Origin: Caldilinea sp. CFX5
GTDB taxonomy: Bacteria > Chloroflexota > Anaerolineae > Caldilineales > Caldilineaceae
Assembly (NCBI GenBank): GCA_021405325.1
Contig: QWII01000023.1
Coordinates: forward strand, 77,567 to 141,566
DNA length: 64,000 bases
Direction of reading: 5' to 3'
A program made the translations under genes and the position numbers. Positions within the stretch are counted from its first letter, which is position 1, and each line of letters opens with the position of its first letter. Shown here in pieces: positions 26,666 to 35,771 of this stretch. The notes beneath the pieces were generated by a model that saw only the letters and a list, made by a program, of their open reading frames with translations, did no database searches and was not told the DNA's origin.

Positions 26666-28738
26666 CTAGTTTGCTGGTGGACGCTTGATAATCGGTAAAA
26701 AGGCGACGTGGGGCGTCTGAAATTGACCCGTCGCAGAAACGGCGACGCCACAGCGGTTAGCGGCTGTGACTCGCCAATAATAACGTTGGTGATAGGCCAG
26801 CGGCATTGTCCACGGCTGTGTGGTAGCGGGCGGCGCCAGCGTAAAACCGGGTGACGACAAGGTGAGCGTATAGACCGTTGTGGCAAAGGTCGGGTCACTG
26901 GCAATTTCGACCTGATAGCGGTCGGCGCTGCCATCGTGTGACCAGGAGAAGGGGAGTGGGGTGAGCGCGGGCAGGATTGTCTGTTGCTCCGGCCTTTGCA
27001 ACAGTGGCGTCGACGCAATGGCATTTGCCAGGTGAACTTTTACCACCCCCCGATCCAGCACCCGTTGGTCGGCGCTGACCGCTTCGACGGTAAAAGTATA
27101 GCTGCCGGTGGCGGCGGTGGCGCCCTGAAGTGTCAAGGTGCTGCTTGCCTCTGCCGTTGCGCTGAGATCAAGCTGTGGCGCGGCAAAAGAAGTGATGACG
27201 GTTGCCGGCAGGGGGCTGGTGCGGAGCATAACAGATTGCGCGTAGCCATTACGAGCGCGTAACGCAAGCGGCAGGTCAATGGAATTTTGCCCTGTTGCGT
27301 TGGTACACAAGGTAACCGCTGTCTGGCGGTCGGCCAGGATCACATCCGGCGTCAGCTTTGGTTTGACGAGAAAAAGACCGCGATCCAGGGTGCTGATGGC
27401 GACGACGCCGCTTTTGTAAAAGGGGTAGGCCGTCCAGGCGCCGGCGCTCCACACATCGTTATTTTCTGGGTAGGTATCAAAGAAGGCCGCTTCGGTCAGA
27501 TTGCCCTGCTGGATTGCTTTTAGATCCAGAATGCGCAAACCGGTCGTATAATTGGCCTCGTAGGCATAGGTGCCGGTGATGTAGAGATTATGGTCAACCG
27601 ACGGCAAGGCGGCGGTATAGGCATTGACAAAGCGGGGCGCATCTACGTCTTGAACATCAAAGATATAGGTGCGGGTGTTATGCCGGCCAAACCACTCATC
27701 CATCTCATCATCCAAGAGGAAGTAGTGGCGATCCGGCGTCAACCAGCCCTGGTGCATATAGATATTGCCCTGCACAGCGATGGCGGACAATCTGATTGGC
27801 GCCTTTTTGTCCGTGACATCCACGATGGTGAACTGCGAGACGCTGGAATTAAAGCAAAGTTCCCGCCCCTGATAGTCGGGGTCGGGGCCGCGGTAGATGA
27901 TGCACTGGGTGTCGTGGATATAGCCATCGTCCGCGTAACAGCCGGCAAATTTCGGCGCGTTGACATCACGAATATCCACCATATGAAGACCGCTGCTACA
28001 GGTTTCGCCGCCCACGGCGTAGGCATAGCCGCTCTCTTCGTTGATCGCTAGATTATGGGCGTCACTAAAACCATTGTAGTGCGCCGTTTCGCTCAAGAGC
28101 AGCGTCGTAGTCGTATCCGTTGTGGCGGTCAGCGTGCGCAATTGGTTCAGATCAAAGACCTGCATCCCATGCCCCCGATTTTTATCAGCCACTACAAAGA
28201 GATGATCCTGATAGACCTTGAGATCGCGCCAGGAGCTGCGTTCGGCATGAGTGGGCAGCTTGCCCAGAAAGCGGGGCGCCGTTGGTGTGCTAATGTCCAC
28301 AAACGCGACGCCGTCACGGGCGCCGACCATGGCATATTCCTTGCCGGTCACCGGATCGGCCCAGCCCCACATGTCATTGTTGGTGTCGCCGCCGATCATC
28401 GTGTGGGGCAAAAAGGCCAACAGATCGACGTTGGCGCAGGGGAAAACATCGGCAAAGCCATCCGTGCAAGGGACGTTCACAAGTGGTTTCAGTGTCGCCG
28501 CCCGCAGCGCACCGTTACTGAGGAGTGGCTGCGGCAACCAAGCTTTGCCGTCCGCCGGGCGGTTGCTGGTCACATCGCAACTGTTTGCCGTTTCATAACA
28601 GGCGGCGACCACCGGCGGCCCCAACGGTTGCATCTCATGGGCCAAGGTCGGGCGAGTCACGAAGTAGGCGGCAAGGCCCAAGACCAGGGTATAACCAAGC
28701 GCTATCACAGAGCGGGGGAGGAAGGTTTGCTGCTTCAT
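26666..28738 (-). CDS. Exported choice-of-anchor B family protein (LVIVD repeats)
   Basis: I choose ATG 28738 (MKQQTFLPRSV) over the longer frame because it has an AGGTTGATC ribosome site and begins a normal signal peptide (ALGYTLVLGLAAYF). The 690-residue product has the choice-of-anchor-B core: repeated LVIVD-like strands such as GVAFVDISTPTAPRFLG, HMVDIRDVNAPKFAG and DVQDVDAPRFVNAY, with HDTQCIIYRGPDPDYQGRE and NEESGYAYAVGG typical of this group. A C-terminal fibronectin-like domain (WSHDGSADRYQVEIASDPTF) precedes the tail VAFLPIIKRPPAN, a variant of the exported tail. A secreted beta-propeller protein of unknown ligand is inferred. A TATAAT at 28789-28784 lies upstream. Confidence 0.85.
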   Translation of the reverse strand: MKQQTFLPRSVIALGYTLVLGLAAYFVTRPTLAHEMQPLGPPVVAACYETANSCDVTSNRPADGKAWLPQPLLSNGALRAATLKPLVNVPCTDGFADVFPCANVDLLAFLPHTMIGGDTNNDMWGWADPVTGKEYAMVGARDGVAFVDISTPTAPRFLGKLPTHAERSSWRDLKVYQDHLFVVADKNRGHGMQVFDLNQLRTLTATTDTTTTLLLSETAHYNGFSDAHNLAINEESGYAYAVGGETCSSGLHMVDIRDVNAPKFAGCYADDGYIHDTQCIIYRGPDPDYQGRELCFNSSVSQFTIVDVTDKKAPIRLSAIAVQGNIYMHQGWLTPDRHYFLLDDEMDEWFGRHNTRTYIFDVQDVDAPRFVNAYTAALPSVDHNLYITGTYAYEANYTTGLRILDLKAIQQGNLTEAAFFDTYPENNDVWSAGAWTAYPFYKSGVVAISTLDRGLFLVKPKLTPDVILADRQTAVTLCTNATGQNSIDLPLALRARNGYAQSVMLRTSPLPATVITSFAAPQLDLSATAEASSTLTLQGATAATGSYTFTVEAVSADQRVLDRGVVKVHLANAIASTPLLQRPEQQTILPALTPLPFSWSHDGSADRYQVEIASDPTFATTVYTLTLSSPGFTLAPPATTQPWTMPLAYHQRYYWRVTAANRCGVAVSATGQFQTPHVAFLPIIKRPPAN

Positions 28739-28783
28739 GATCAACCTGATTTCGGAACAGGACACGACGAACGCGATGGCCCT

Positions 28784-28789
28784 ATTATA
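28784..28789 (-). promoter_or_regulatory. Candidate -10 box of the choice-of-anchor B gene
   Basis: A perfect TATAAT on the minus strand, preceded by TG, about 45 bases upstream of ATG 28738. The -35 region at 17 bases shows little similarity to consensus. Confidence 0.4.
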
Positions 28790-28940
28790 CATGAACTTTG
28801 CGCTGATCGAAGAACCAAATGACTGACAAGGGATAGTTCACCATCAGCTATCCATTGATTGCGGCGTAGGCGCGTCGCGTATCGGAGAACCTTAGTGCGC
28901 AACCTTGGCTGGTTGACTTACGTACAAGTTGCGTAACCGA

Positions 28941-28949
28941 TGGTATACT
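28941..28949 (+). promoter_or_regulatory. Extended -10 promoter of the cytochrome P450 gene
   Basis: TGGTATACT is a TGn-TATACT extended -10 element located 37 bases before the P450 ATG. TTGACT at 28913-28918 is too far away (25 bases) to be its -35 box, which fits an extended -10 promoter. Confidence 0.45.
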
Positions 28950-28985
28950 GCTGGGCAATCTCAATTGCCAAAGGACAAATGATCA

Positions 28986-30215
28986 ATGACTAACGCAATT
29001 CAATACGATCTCTACAGCGATGTAAGCAAACGCAACCCCTATCCGATCTACGCCGCCATGCGGGAACAAGCGCCCGTTTTGCGCCACGCCGGCTTTATGG
29101 AAAATGAGCAATTCTGGTTTGTCACCGGCTATGCCGAGGCTGAAACGGTCTTGCGCGACCACAAGCGCTTTGTCAAAAACTATCGCAACACCTTAACCGC
29201 TGAGCAGCGCGCCCAACTGCCTCCCATGCCCCGGCTGGCGCAATTGCTCGATCAGCACATGCTGAACCAGGACGGCGCCGATCATGCCCGTCAGCGCAAC
29301 CTGGTCAACAAAGCCTTTACCACCAAGATGGTCAACAGTATGCAGGAGCGGGTACAGCGCATTGCCGATGAGTTGCTCGATCAGGTGCAGGCCAAAGGCG
29401 CCATGGATTTGATCGACGACTACGCCTTTCCGTTGCCGATTGTCGTCATTGCCGAAATGCTCGGCATCCCCGCCGCCGACCGTGACCGCTTCCGCGCCTG
29501 GTCGGACGCCTTTGTCACGCCGGCGCGCAGCGAGGAGGAGTGGCAACAGCATGAACGGCTGCTCAACGAATTTGTCGATTACCTGAGCGCTGTCTTTGTC
29601 GCTCGCCGCCGGGAACCGCGCAACGACCTGATCACCGCCTTGATCCAGGCTGAGGAAGCGGGCGATCAACTGAGCGAGGAAGAACTCTATAGCATGGTGG
29701 TGCTGCTCATCGTCGCCGGCCATGAGACGACGGTCAACCTCATCGGCAATGGCACGCTGGCGCTGTTGCGCGACCCGGAACAACTGGCCCGGCTCAAGGC
29801 CGATCCCAGCCTCATGCCCAACGCCGTGGAAGAGTTGCTGCGCTACGACGGCCCCGTTGAACGGGCGACGCTGCGCTTTGCCGCCGAGGATCTGGTGCTG
29901 GGTGGCCAACAACTTCGCCGCAGCGAGCCAATCATCGTCGTGCTGGGCAGCGTCAATCGCGACCCGGCCCAATTCGCCCACCCCGACACGCTGGATCTCA
30001 CCCGCGACAACAGCCGTCACTTCGCCTTTGGCTATGGCGTCCACTACTGTGTCGGCGCCCCGCTGGCGCGGCTGGAAGGGCGCATCGCCCTCAACACCCT
30101 GCTCCAACGCCTGCCCAATCTGCGGCTGACCACGCCGGCGGACACATTGACCTGGCGCTTCAACCCTATCCTGCGCGGGATGCACCATTTGCCGGTGGCG
30201 TGGGATACGATATAA
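28986..30215 (+). CDS. Cytochrome P450 (bacterial class I, CYP107-like)
   Basis: A 409-residue soluble P450. The I-helix proton-delivery motif is VAGHETTVN, the K-helix E-x-x-R is EELLRYDGPVER, and the haem loop is FAFGYGVHYCVGAPLAR with thiolate Cys355. Length and motifs fit soluble bacterial class I P450s that take electrons from ferredoxin. No ferredoxin, ferredoxin reductase or biosynthetic gene is adjacent, so redox partners must be encoded elsewhere and the substrate cannot be inferred. An AAAGGAC ribosome site precedes ATG 28986, and a hairpin follows the stop. High-GC codon use is like the neighbouring metabolic genes. Confidence 0.92.
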   Translation: MTNAIQYDLYSDVSKRNPYPIYAAMREQAPVLRHAGFMENEQFWFVTGYAEAETVLRDHKRFVKNYRNTLTAEQRAQLPPMPRLAQLLDQHMLNQDGADHARQRNLVNKAFTTKMVNSMQERVQRIADELLDQVQAKGAMDLIDDYAFPLPIVVIAEMLGIPAADRDRFRAWSDAFVTPARSEEEWQQHERLLNEFVDYLSAVFVARRREPRNDLITALIQAEEAGDQLSEEELYSMVVLLIVAGHETTVNLIGNGTLALLRDPEQLARLKADPSLMPNAVEELLRYDGPVERATLRFAAEDLVLGGQQLRRSEPIIVVLGSVNRDPAQFAHPDTLDLTRDNSRHFAFGYGVHYCVGAPLARLEGRIALNTLLQRLPNLRLTTPADTLTWRFNPILRGMHHLPVAWDTI

Positions 30216-30223
30216 GTCAGCCG

Positions 30224-30259
30224 GATTACCCGATGATTGTAGTGAGTCATCGGGTAATC
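30224..30259 (+). terminator. Terminator-like hairpin after P450
   Basis: GATTACCCGATGA (30224-30236) and its perfect reverse complement (30247-30259) flank a ten-base loop just after the P450 stop. A weak T-containing stretch follows. It also lies at the 3-prime end of the convergent FG-GAP gene, so it may serve both. Confidence 0.6.
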
Positions 30260-30269
30260 ATCTCATTAC

Positions 30270-33200
30270 TTAACGCAAAACTAACGGCAAGTAAGAAAAC
30301 GAACTATAGCTGGTGGCTTGGTCGCTTAATGACTGTAACCATGCCTGTCGATTGCTCCAGGAAGCAGTTTGCACCATTTGGTTATTGCCTACAGTGAAGA
30401 CAACCGTTTTTCCTCGCTCACCACAGTGTTCTGTGTCCGTAGTATCGCCTTTCGCTGATACTTGAATGACGTAAGCAAGCTGTCCCTGTAGGGGCTGCAC
30501 AAAACTCGTTCCACAAACGACACCATCAATGTAGGCTACTACCGGTGTATTGACAGTTGGAGTAAAGTGCGCACTTGGAGTAATCCATCCGTAGTATGTA
30601 GCAGGCGGTGCAATGGGTATATTGCTATGTTCAGCCGCTATGGAACGCTCGTCGGGTTGAACAGCGGGTGTCATATCCCAATAGAGGGTGATGGGTTGAG
30701 TGGCATAGATCCAGTAAGCTTGCGGGTATTCAAAATTCTCTAGGGTGTTGACCAAACGCTTAAAAGGCACTTCTACAGTTGGATAGAAACACGACCAAAG
30801 AACGGCCTCTGTTTTGTGATAGTGACAGACCGAAGTATAGTAACCAGCAATCGAAGCTAATGCTGTTGTTATCGGTTGAGGCTGTTGAATCGGGTAGCCA
30901 ATATTATTCAGCTCTGCGACTAATGGCTGATCAATTGTAGCGATCAGCGCATAGATGCCTGCGCCTGGCGCTGTTGCTGAGGCATGATTGTGTATTGAGT
31001 CCAACTCAGTTGGCAGGGGTTGCCAATTCACTCCTTGGTCTGGTGAATAATAGATTTGCAAGTAGGATTCATCGTTGTTCGGTAGATCACGCACTAAATA
31101 ATGAAATAGAATGGCGCTGTGTGGCAGAGAGCCATCAACTGTGAGTTGGTAAGCTTGACCAACCAAAGTGAGCCATTCTGGGAGTGCAGGCGCTCTTGCC
31201 AGTTGTTGCAATGATAAGTCACCAGTACGTTGGAAGGGATCGGCTAAGGAGAACAAACTAACTTGCCCGTCGTTAGACATAATCGGCGCCCCCCAAGCCC
31301 AAGCTTGTCCGCCCCACGCCCAGGCTTGTCCACCCCAATTGTACCGTTGTCCACCCCACGCCCAAGCTTGTCCACCCCAATTGTACCGCTGTCCACCCCA
31401 AGCCCAGGCTTGCCCCCGCCAATCGCTCTTCAAGGCGAAGGCAAAGAGCATTTCCTGGCGTATCTTGCCGCCTGGAACCCAGAGACGAACATAACCATAG
31501 TAAGCACCATCAGCGGCTGTGATGATCTGCGTGAAACCAGTGGCCGGTGCCCCAATCATCGGTAATTCGGGAGAGGCATGGCCGAGAGCGGGTAACAGTT
31601 GGATCATTAGATTCGATGTCGTCACGTTGGTGACAGTCACCGCAATTGTTGTGCTACTAATCGCTGTGATGGTAAGACGGGGATCCCATCCGGGTCTGCT
31701 TTCTAGTGTAACAGGTGTTGGAAAAGCACCAACAACAATACAACCCGTTTGCAAGGGCGTTACACTGTAATTAATGATGCAAAGTTCATCCCCTGGTGCG
31801 GCGCCGCGTGACTGAACTTTGTCGCCAACAGGAGTGCCCAGACTAATAATAGAGTCATCGGTTGGATCGGTTGATTGCTGCGTTTTACGTAAGTATGCCC
31901 ATGCGCGACCACTCTGTATAAGGAGTGGGGCGCCGCTTTCTTGCTGTAATTTGAAAAATGGGTCGGCCACTCCTAAGGTCGGCGTTGGCGGTACAAAAGT
32001 TGTGATCTCTGTGACTGCCAAGGGTAGATTACTTGGGCCAGGGTTGATCGGTTGTTCAGAGAGCATGGGGTAAAATCTACGAATGGTCTCCCAATCAGTC
32101 CGATTTAGGTAAATGGCAGCCAGGGTTTGCAAACAGTCGCCTTGCCATGCTTCACGTGTGAGAAATTCACTGTATCCGCTGTCATACGGATCGCTCATTG
32201 CACTGCCTTTGCAGTCAATTAGTGATAGTGTATCGTTGTTCTTGATGCCTAAATAATTGTCTGGCAAAAAGAAGAGATAATGGCCTAGCTCATGCGCTAA
32301 GACGCGCGGCCAATCTTCACCGATAATACCATCTACTTCACCAAAGCGATTCCACAATGGCGGCATACGAACCTGACCAGGAATATAGGCGTCTGTAATG
32401 ATGCCGTTCGCGCCGATATCATTCGTTGGTGTTACAACGATGCCACCCAAAATAGCGCCAGGGCGCTGGCGATTATCGGCCTGGATTGCAATATTCGCAA
32501 GCCCCCAGAAGCCTTTATCGTGATAAAGATGAATCGCACCTAAGGCAGCCTGGCCATTGGTGAGATCATAAAGAACTTGCGAACTTTTTCGTAAATCGGC
32601 TTCTAGTTGTGCAAGATAAGTTGTCTCCTGGCGCGCATCCCATTCCAGCGCAACAACCAAGTTGAAAAGCAGCAAGGGTTGGGTCGTGGTGACCATAAGC
32701 TGTTGAATGCCGGGGTGCGTGACTGTCGTCATCGTCAGACCGATTGTTGATACTGGGGCGCTGGTCTGGTAATAAGTGTAGCTCTGGGTAGCGCTAATCG
32801 GTGCCAGGGCAACTAATTGATCCCCTTTGCGAAGTGCACCGCGCCCCTTGAGATAACCATTGGGATCAGTGCGATAGGGCGCTTGTCCATTGCCACTTGT
32901 TAGCGGCTCAGCTAACCCACTGTTGTTCCCTTGTGATAAGCGATAGACAAAGGCATCAGCAACTCCGCCTATTTTGCCATTCGCAGCAGCCTTCACTACT
33001 TGGATTTGTGTGCCACGCACACGAAAGGGAAAGGTGATCGTGGCGATACTGGGCCATTGAAATGAGCCGGCGCTACCATGAACATATTTATACGAACCGG
33101 TGGCTGTAACCCCTTTGGGTTGGCGGTAGCCAACTAAACGCAGCACTACATTATCGGATTGGCCAAACAAGCCGCTGGCGAAAGTGTCCCACTCATAGAC

Positions 33201-35732
33201 ATAAGTGCGGCCAGTGGGACTGGCTGGTAGGTTGCTGGTAACGGTTCGCGTAGTAGCAATTGCCGGTTGCCACTGACCACCACCATCAAGCGAAAAAAAG
33301 AACGCTACAGAACCAAGGGGATCGCTTTCCGGATCTTGAACAGCGTAGGTCAGCGAGATAATTTGACTTTCAATGACAATCGGTGAGGCAAAGAAATTAG
33401 CCTTCGCCGTTGGCGATGGATGGTTTATGCTCAGGATAGGCAGATTATTGTTGTTGCCGGTCCGTGACTGAAAACCATTTGGGTAATACTGAAACTTTAT
33501 TGATTGACCAGTGACAATATCGAGCGCGCCATCTGCATCAAAGTCGCCGGTTGTCACGGCCCAAGTTGGGTCAAGTCTATCGCCAAAATCGATCCCACTG
33601 GAAAAATGACCGAAACGATCATTGAGATAGAATTGATTGGGCTGTATCGAATTGCCTGTGATGATGTCGAGTGCGCCATCATTGTTCAGATCACCGACCG
33701 CTACTCCCCAGACATAACTCACATTACCAAAGGGAACGCCGGTTTTTAAGCGGCCTGTACCGTCATTAAAAAAAATCTGCCCCTGTTGACCAGTATTACC
33801 AACAACCACATCAAGCGCACCGTTGCTGTCGAAATCGCCAAGGGCAACACTCAGCGTATTTTCATTGCCGCCAAATGAAATGCCATCACTCAAGCGTCCG
33901 CCACCTTGATTCACGAAGATCTGATTGGGCTGCCCATAATTGCCGGTAATGATGTCAACTAAACCGTCACCATTGAGGTCGCCCAGTGCGAGGCTTCGTG
34001 TCTGCCCTGAGTCTGCGCCAAAAGGGATGGCTGTGCCGAAATGCCCCGTGCCATCGTTAAGGTAGAATTTGTTGCGACCACGATCATTGGTGGCGGGAAG
34101 GGCATGGTTGCCGGCTATAATATCGAGGGCGCCGTCCCCATTCAGATCGGCAAGTGCTATGCTGTGCGTCCAGTCACGATCAGCGCTAACAGGGTAACCA
34201 CTGTTAAAATTGCCTGCACCGTCATTTAGGAAGATATAATTCTGATCTGAATGGGCAGTAACAACATCTAGTGCATGATCACCGTTAAGGTCACCAACTG
34301 CAACACTATAGGTGTCACGCCTATCACCAAAGCTACTCCCAGCACGCCAGCCGCCGGCTTGATCATTCAAGTAAATTTGATCACGAGTATCGGTTGTTCC
34401 TTTGGGGTCGCTCGTGCCGATGACAATGTCTAGGAAACCGTCACGATTAAAATCACCACTGGCTACACTCGAAATGCGGTCCGCTGGGATGTTTACAGTA
34501 CGGGCGTTACGAACACCGCCCCCGCCTTGGTTAAAGTATATTTGATTTTGCGGGCCGTCGTTGGCCGAAATAATATCTAACAAGCCGTCATTATTCATAT
34601 CAGCTAAGATTAGGCCGCTCCGCTCTTGGTCGTCACCAAAGACAAAGCCATTGTCAAAGCCGCCTGTGCCATTGTTAAGAAAGATCCGACTCGGCTGAAA
34701 GATACGTTGCCCAATCACAAGATCAAAGGCGCCGTCACCATTTAGATCACCCGCTGCCATGCTCCAAGCTGTATCCAATCCGCCAAAGGCTACTCCGGGG
34801 TTTAAGTTGCCTAGTTGATCATTACGATATAGCTGATTGCGCTGCCCGATATGACCGGCGGCTACATCCAACCAACCATCTCCTGTAAAATCGGCAACGG
34901 CCAAACTGACAGTGCGATCAAGGGCATTGCCAAAGTTGTCGTGAAAAACAAGATTACCCCGTTTGTCATTAAAGTAACGCTCTTTTGTCTGTTCAAAACG
35001 CCCGACGACGAGATCCAACCAACCATCACGATTAAAGTCAGCTACGGCCAACGCCCTTGTATCACCAGGTGCGCCAATGGCGGCCGAAGTGGGAAAATTG
35101 CCGAACCCATCATTGTAGTAAATCCGATTTTGACCACCATTGTTGATGCCGGGCTGGGCGCCATTTCCGACGACAATGTCGATAGCCCCGTCCCCGTTAA
35201 AATCAGCAAGCACTAAACTGGTCGTTCTTTCTGCACCATCAAAAGCTACCCCATCGCTTACCTTGCCGGTCCCATCATTAAAGTAGATTTGATTCTGTCC
35301 ACTTTCATTAAAGTCGGGACGGGGAGCATTCCCGACAACGACATCCAAAGCGCCATCCCCATTGAGATCCCCAACCGCAACAGCCAAGGTCTCTTCTGTG
35401 TTGCGCCCGAACGCAATACCAGCTTGAAGATTGCCCGCCTGATCTTGCAGGTGAATCCAATTTTCACCATTCTTTAAAACAGAAGGGTGATTACCCACAA
35501 CTAGATCTAAGCCGCCATCCCCGTTGAGATCACCGGCTGCAACACTGGTTGAGAAAGCCGAATTACCAAATCCCTGAGCTGTGGGAAAGGTCGGTGTGCC
35601 AGCCATTGCTCTATTCGGCTGTAATCCCAAGAAAATGGCTGACAATAACGATAGCGCCAGCAAGAACGCTTTGGCCCTATGAAAAGAAAATGAGAAGATG
35701 ATAGCAACTAACATTGGAAGAAGAAGTTGCAT
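30270..35732 (-). CDS. Giant exported FG-GAP protein with zincin-like HELGH motif
   Basis: A 1820-residue protein with an N-terminal signal (AFLLALSLLSAIFLGL). Residues about 45-790 hold 14 FG-GAP/VCBS repeats with DLNGDGALDVVVGN calcium-binding loops, enough for two seven-bladed propellers. Around residue 1145 is AHELGHYLFFLPDNY, an HExxH zinc-protease-like motif. Near residue 1430 six tandem seven-residue units alternate GGQAWAW and GGQRYNW. The C terminus is FSYLPLVLR. A GAGGT ribosome site precedes ATG 35732. The architecture suggests a secreted metallopeptidase or adhesin attached to the surface; a third zinc ligand was not identified with certainty, so activity is unproven. The next gene upstream is an NB-ARC regulator on the same strand. 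Confidence 0.82.
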   Translation of the reverse strand: MQLLLPMLVAIIFSFSFHRAKAFLLALSLLSAIFLGLQPNRAMAGTPTFPTAQGFGNSAFSTSVAAGDLNGDGGLDLVVGNHPSVLKNGENWIHLQDQAGNLQAGIAFGRNTEETLAVAVGDLNGDGALDVVVGNAPRPDFNESGQNQIYFNDGTGKVSDGVAFDGAERTTSLVLADFNGDGAIDIVVGNGAQPGINNGGQNRIYYNDGFGNFPTSAAIGAPGDTRALAVADFNRDGWLDLVVGRFEQTKERYFNDKRGNLVFHDNFGNALDRTVSLAVADFTGDGWLDVAAGHIGQRNQLYRNDQLGNLNPGVAFGGLDTAWSMAAGDLNGDGAFDLVIGQRIFQPSRIFLNNGTGGFDNGFVFGDDQERSGLILADMNNDGLLDIISANDGPQNQIYFNQGGGGVRNARTVNIPADRISSVASGDFNRDGFLDIVIGTSDPKGTTDTRDQIYLNDQAGGWRAGSSFGDRRDTYSVAVGDLNGDHALDVVTAHSDQNYIFLNDGAGNFNSGYPVSADRDWTHSIALADLNGDGALDIIAGNHALPATNDRGRNKFYLNDGTGHFGTAIPFGADSGQTRSLALGDLNGDGLVDIITGNYGQPNQIFVNQGGGRLSDGISFGGNENTLSVALGDFDSNGALDVVVGNTGQQGQIFFNDGTGRLKTGVPFGNVSYVWGVAVGDLNNDGALDIITGNSIQPNQFYLNDRFGHFSSGIDFGDRLDPTWAVTTGDFDADGALDIVTGQSIKFQYYPNGFQSRTGNNNNLPILSINHPSPTAKANFFASPIVIESQIISLTYAVQDPESDPLGSVAFFFSLDGGGQWQPAIATTRTVTSNLPASPTGRTYVYEWDTFASGLFGQSDNVVLRLVGYRQPKGVTATGSYKYVHGSAGSFQWPSIATITFPFRVRGTQIQVVKAAANGKIGGVADAFVYRLSQGNNSGLAEPLTSGNGQAPYRTDPNGYLKGRGALRKGDQLVALAPISATQSYTYYQTSAPVSTIGLTMTTVTHPGIQQLMVTTTQPLLLFNLVVALEWDARQETTYLAQLEADLRKSSQVLYDLTNGQAALGAIHLYHDKGFWGLANIAIQADNRQRPGAILGGIVVTPTNDIGANGIITDAYIPGQVRMPPLWNRFGEVDGIIGEDWPRVLAHELGHYLFFLPDNYLGIKNNDTLSLIDCKGSAMSDPYDSGYSEFLTREAWQGDCLQTLAAIYLNRTDWETIRRFYPMLSEQPINPGPSNLPLAVTEITTFVPPTPTLGVADPFFKLQQESGAPLLIQSGRAWAYLRKTQQSTDPTDDSIISLGTPVGDKVQSRGAAPGDELCIINYSVTPLQTGCIVVGAFPTPVTLESRPGWDPRLTITAISSTTIAVTVTNVTTSNLMIQLLPALGHASPELPMIGAPATGFTQIITAADGAYYGYVRLWVPGGKIRQEMLFAFALKSDWRGQAWAWGGQRYNWGGQAWAWGGQRYNWGGQAWAWGGQAWAWGAPIMSNDGQVSLFSLADPFQRTGDLSLQQLARAPALPEWLTLVGQAYQLTVDGSLPHSAILFHYLVRDLPNNDESYLQIYYSPDQGVNWQPLPTELDSIHNHASATAPGAGIYALIATIDQPLVAELNNIGYPIQQPQPITTALASIAGYYTSVCHYHKTEAVLWSCFYPTVEVPFKRLVNTLENFEYPQAYWIYATQPITLYWDMTPAVQPDERSIAAEHSNIPIAPPATYYGWITPSAHFTPTVNTPVVAYIDGVVCGTSFVQPLQGQLAYVIQVSAKGDTTDTEHCGERGKTVVFTVGNNQMVQTASWSNRQAWLQSLSDQATSYSSFSYLPLVLR
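31285..31420 (-). repeat. Tandem 21-base repeat encoding GGQAWAW / GGQRYNW
   Basis: Six tandem 21-base units within the giant exported gene encode seven-residue Trp/Gly-rich repeats in two alternating types (AWAW and RYNW). The near identity of units at DNA level suggests recent expansion by slippage or recombination. Confidence 0.85.
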
Positions 35733-35771
35733 AAAATACCTCTTTCAAGTGATTCTAATGGTAGGGTTATG

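Noticed and set aside
31168..31565. Plus-strand frames with CPPQLYRCPPHAQACP-like repeats.
   Set aside because: They are the antisense of the GGQAWAW/GGQRYNW repeat within the giant exported gene.
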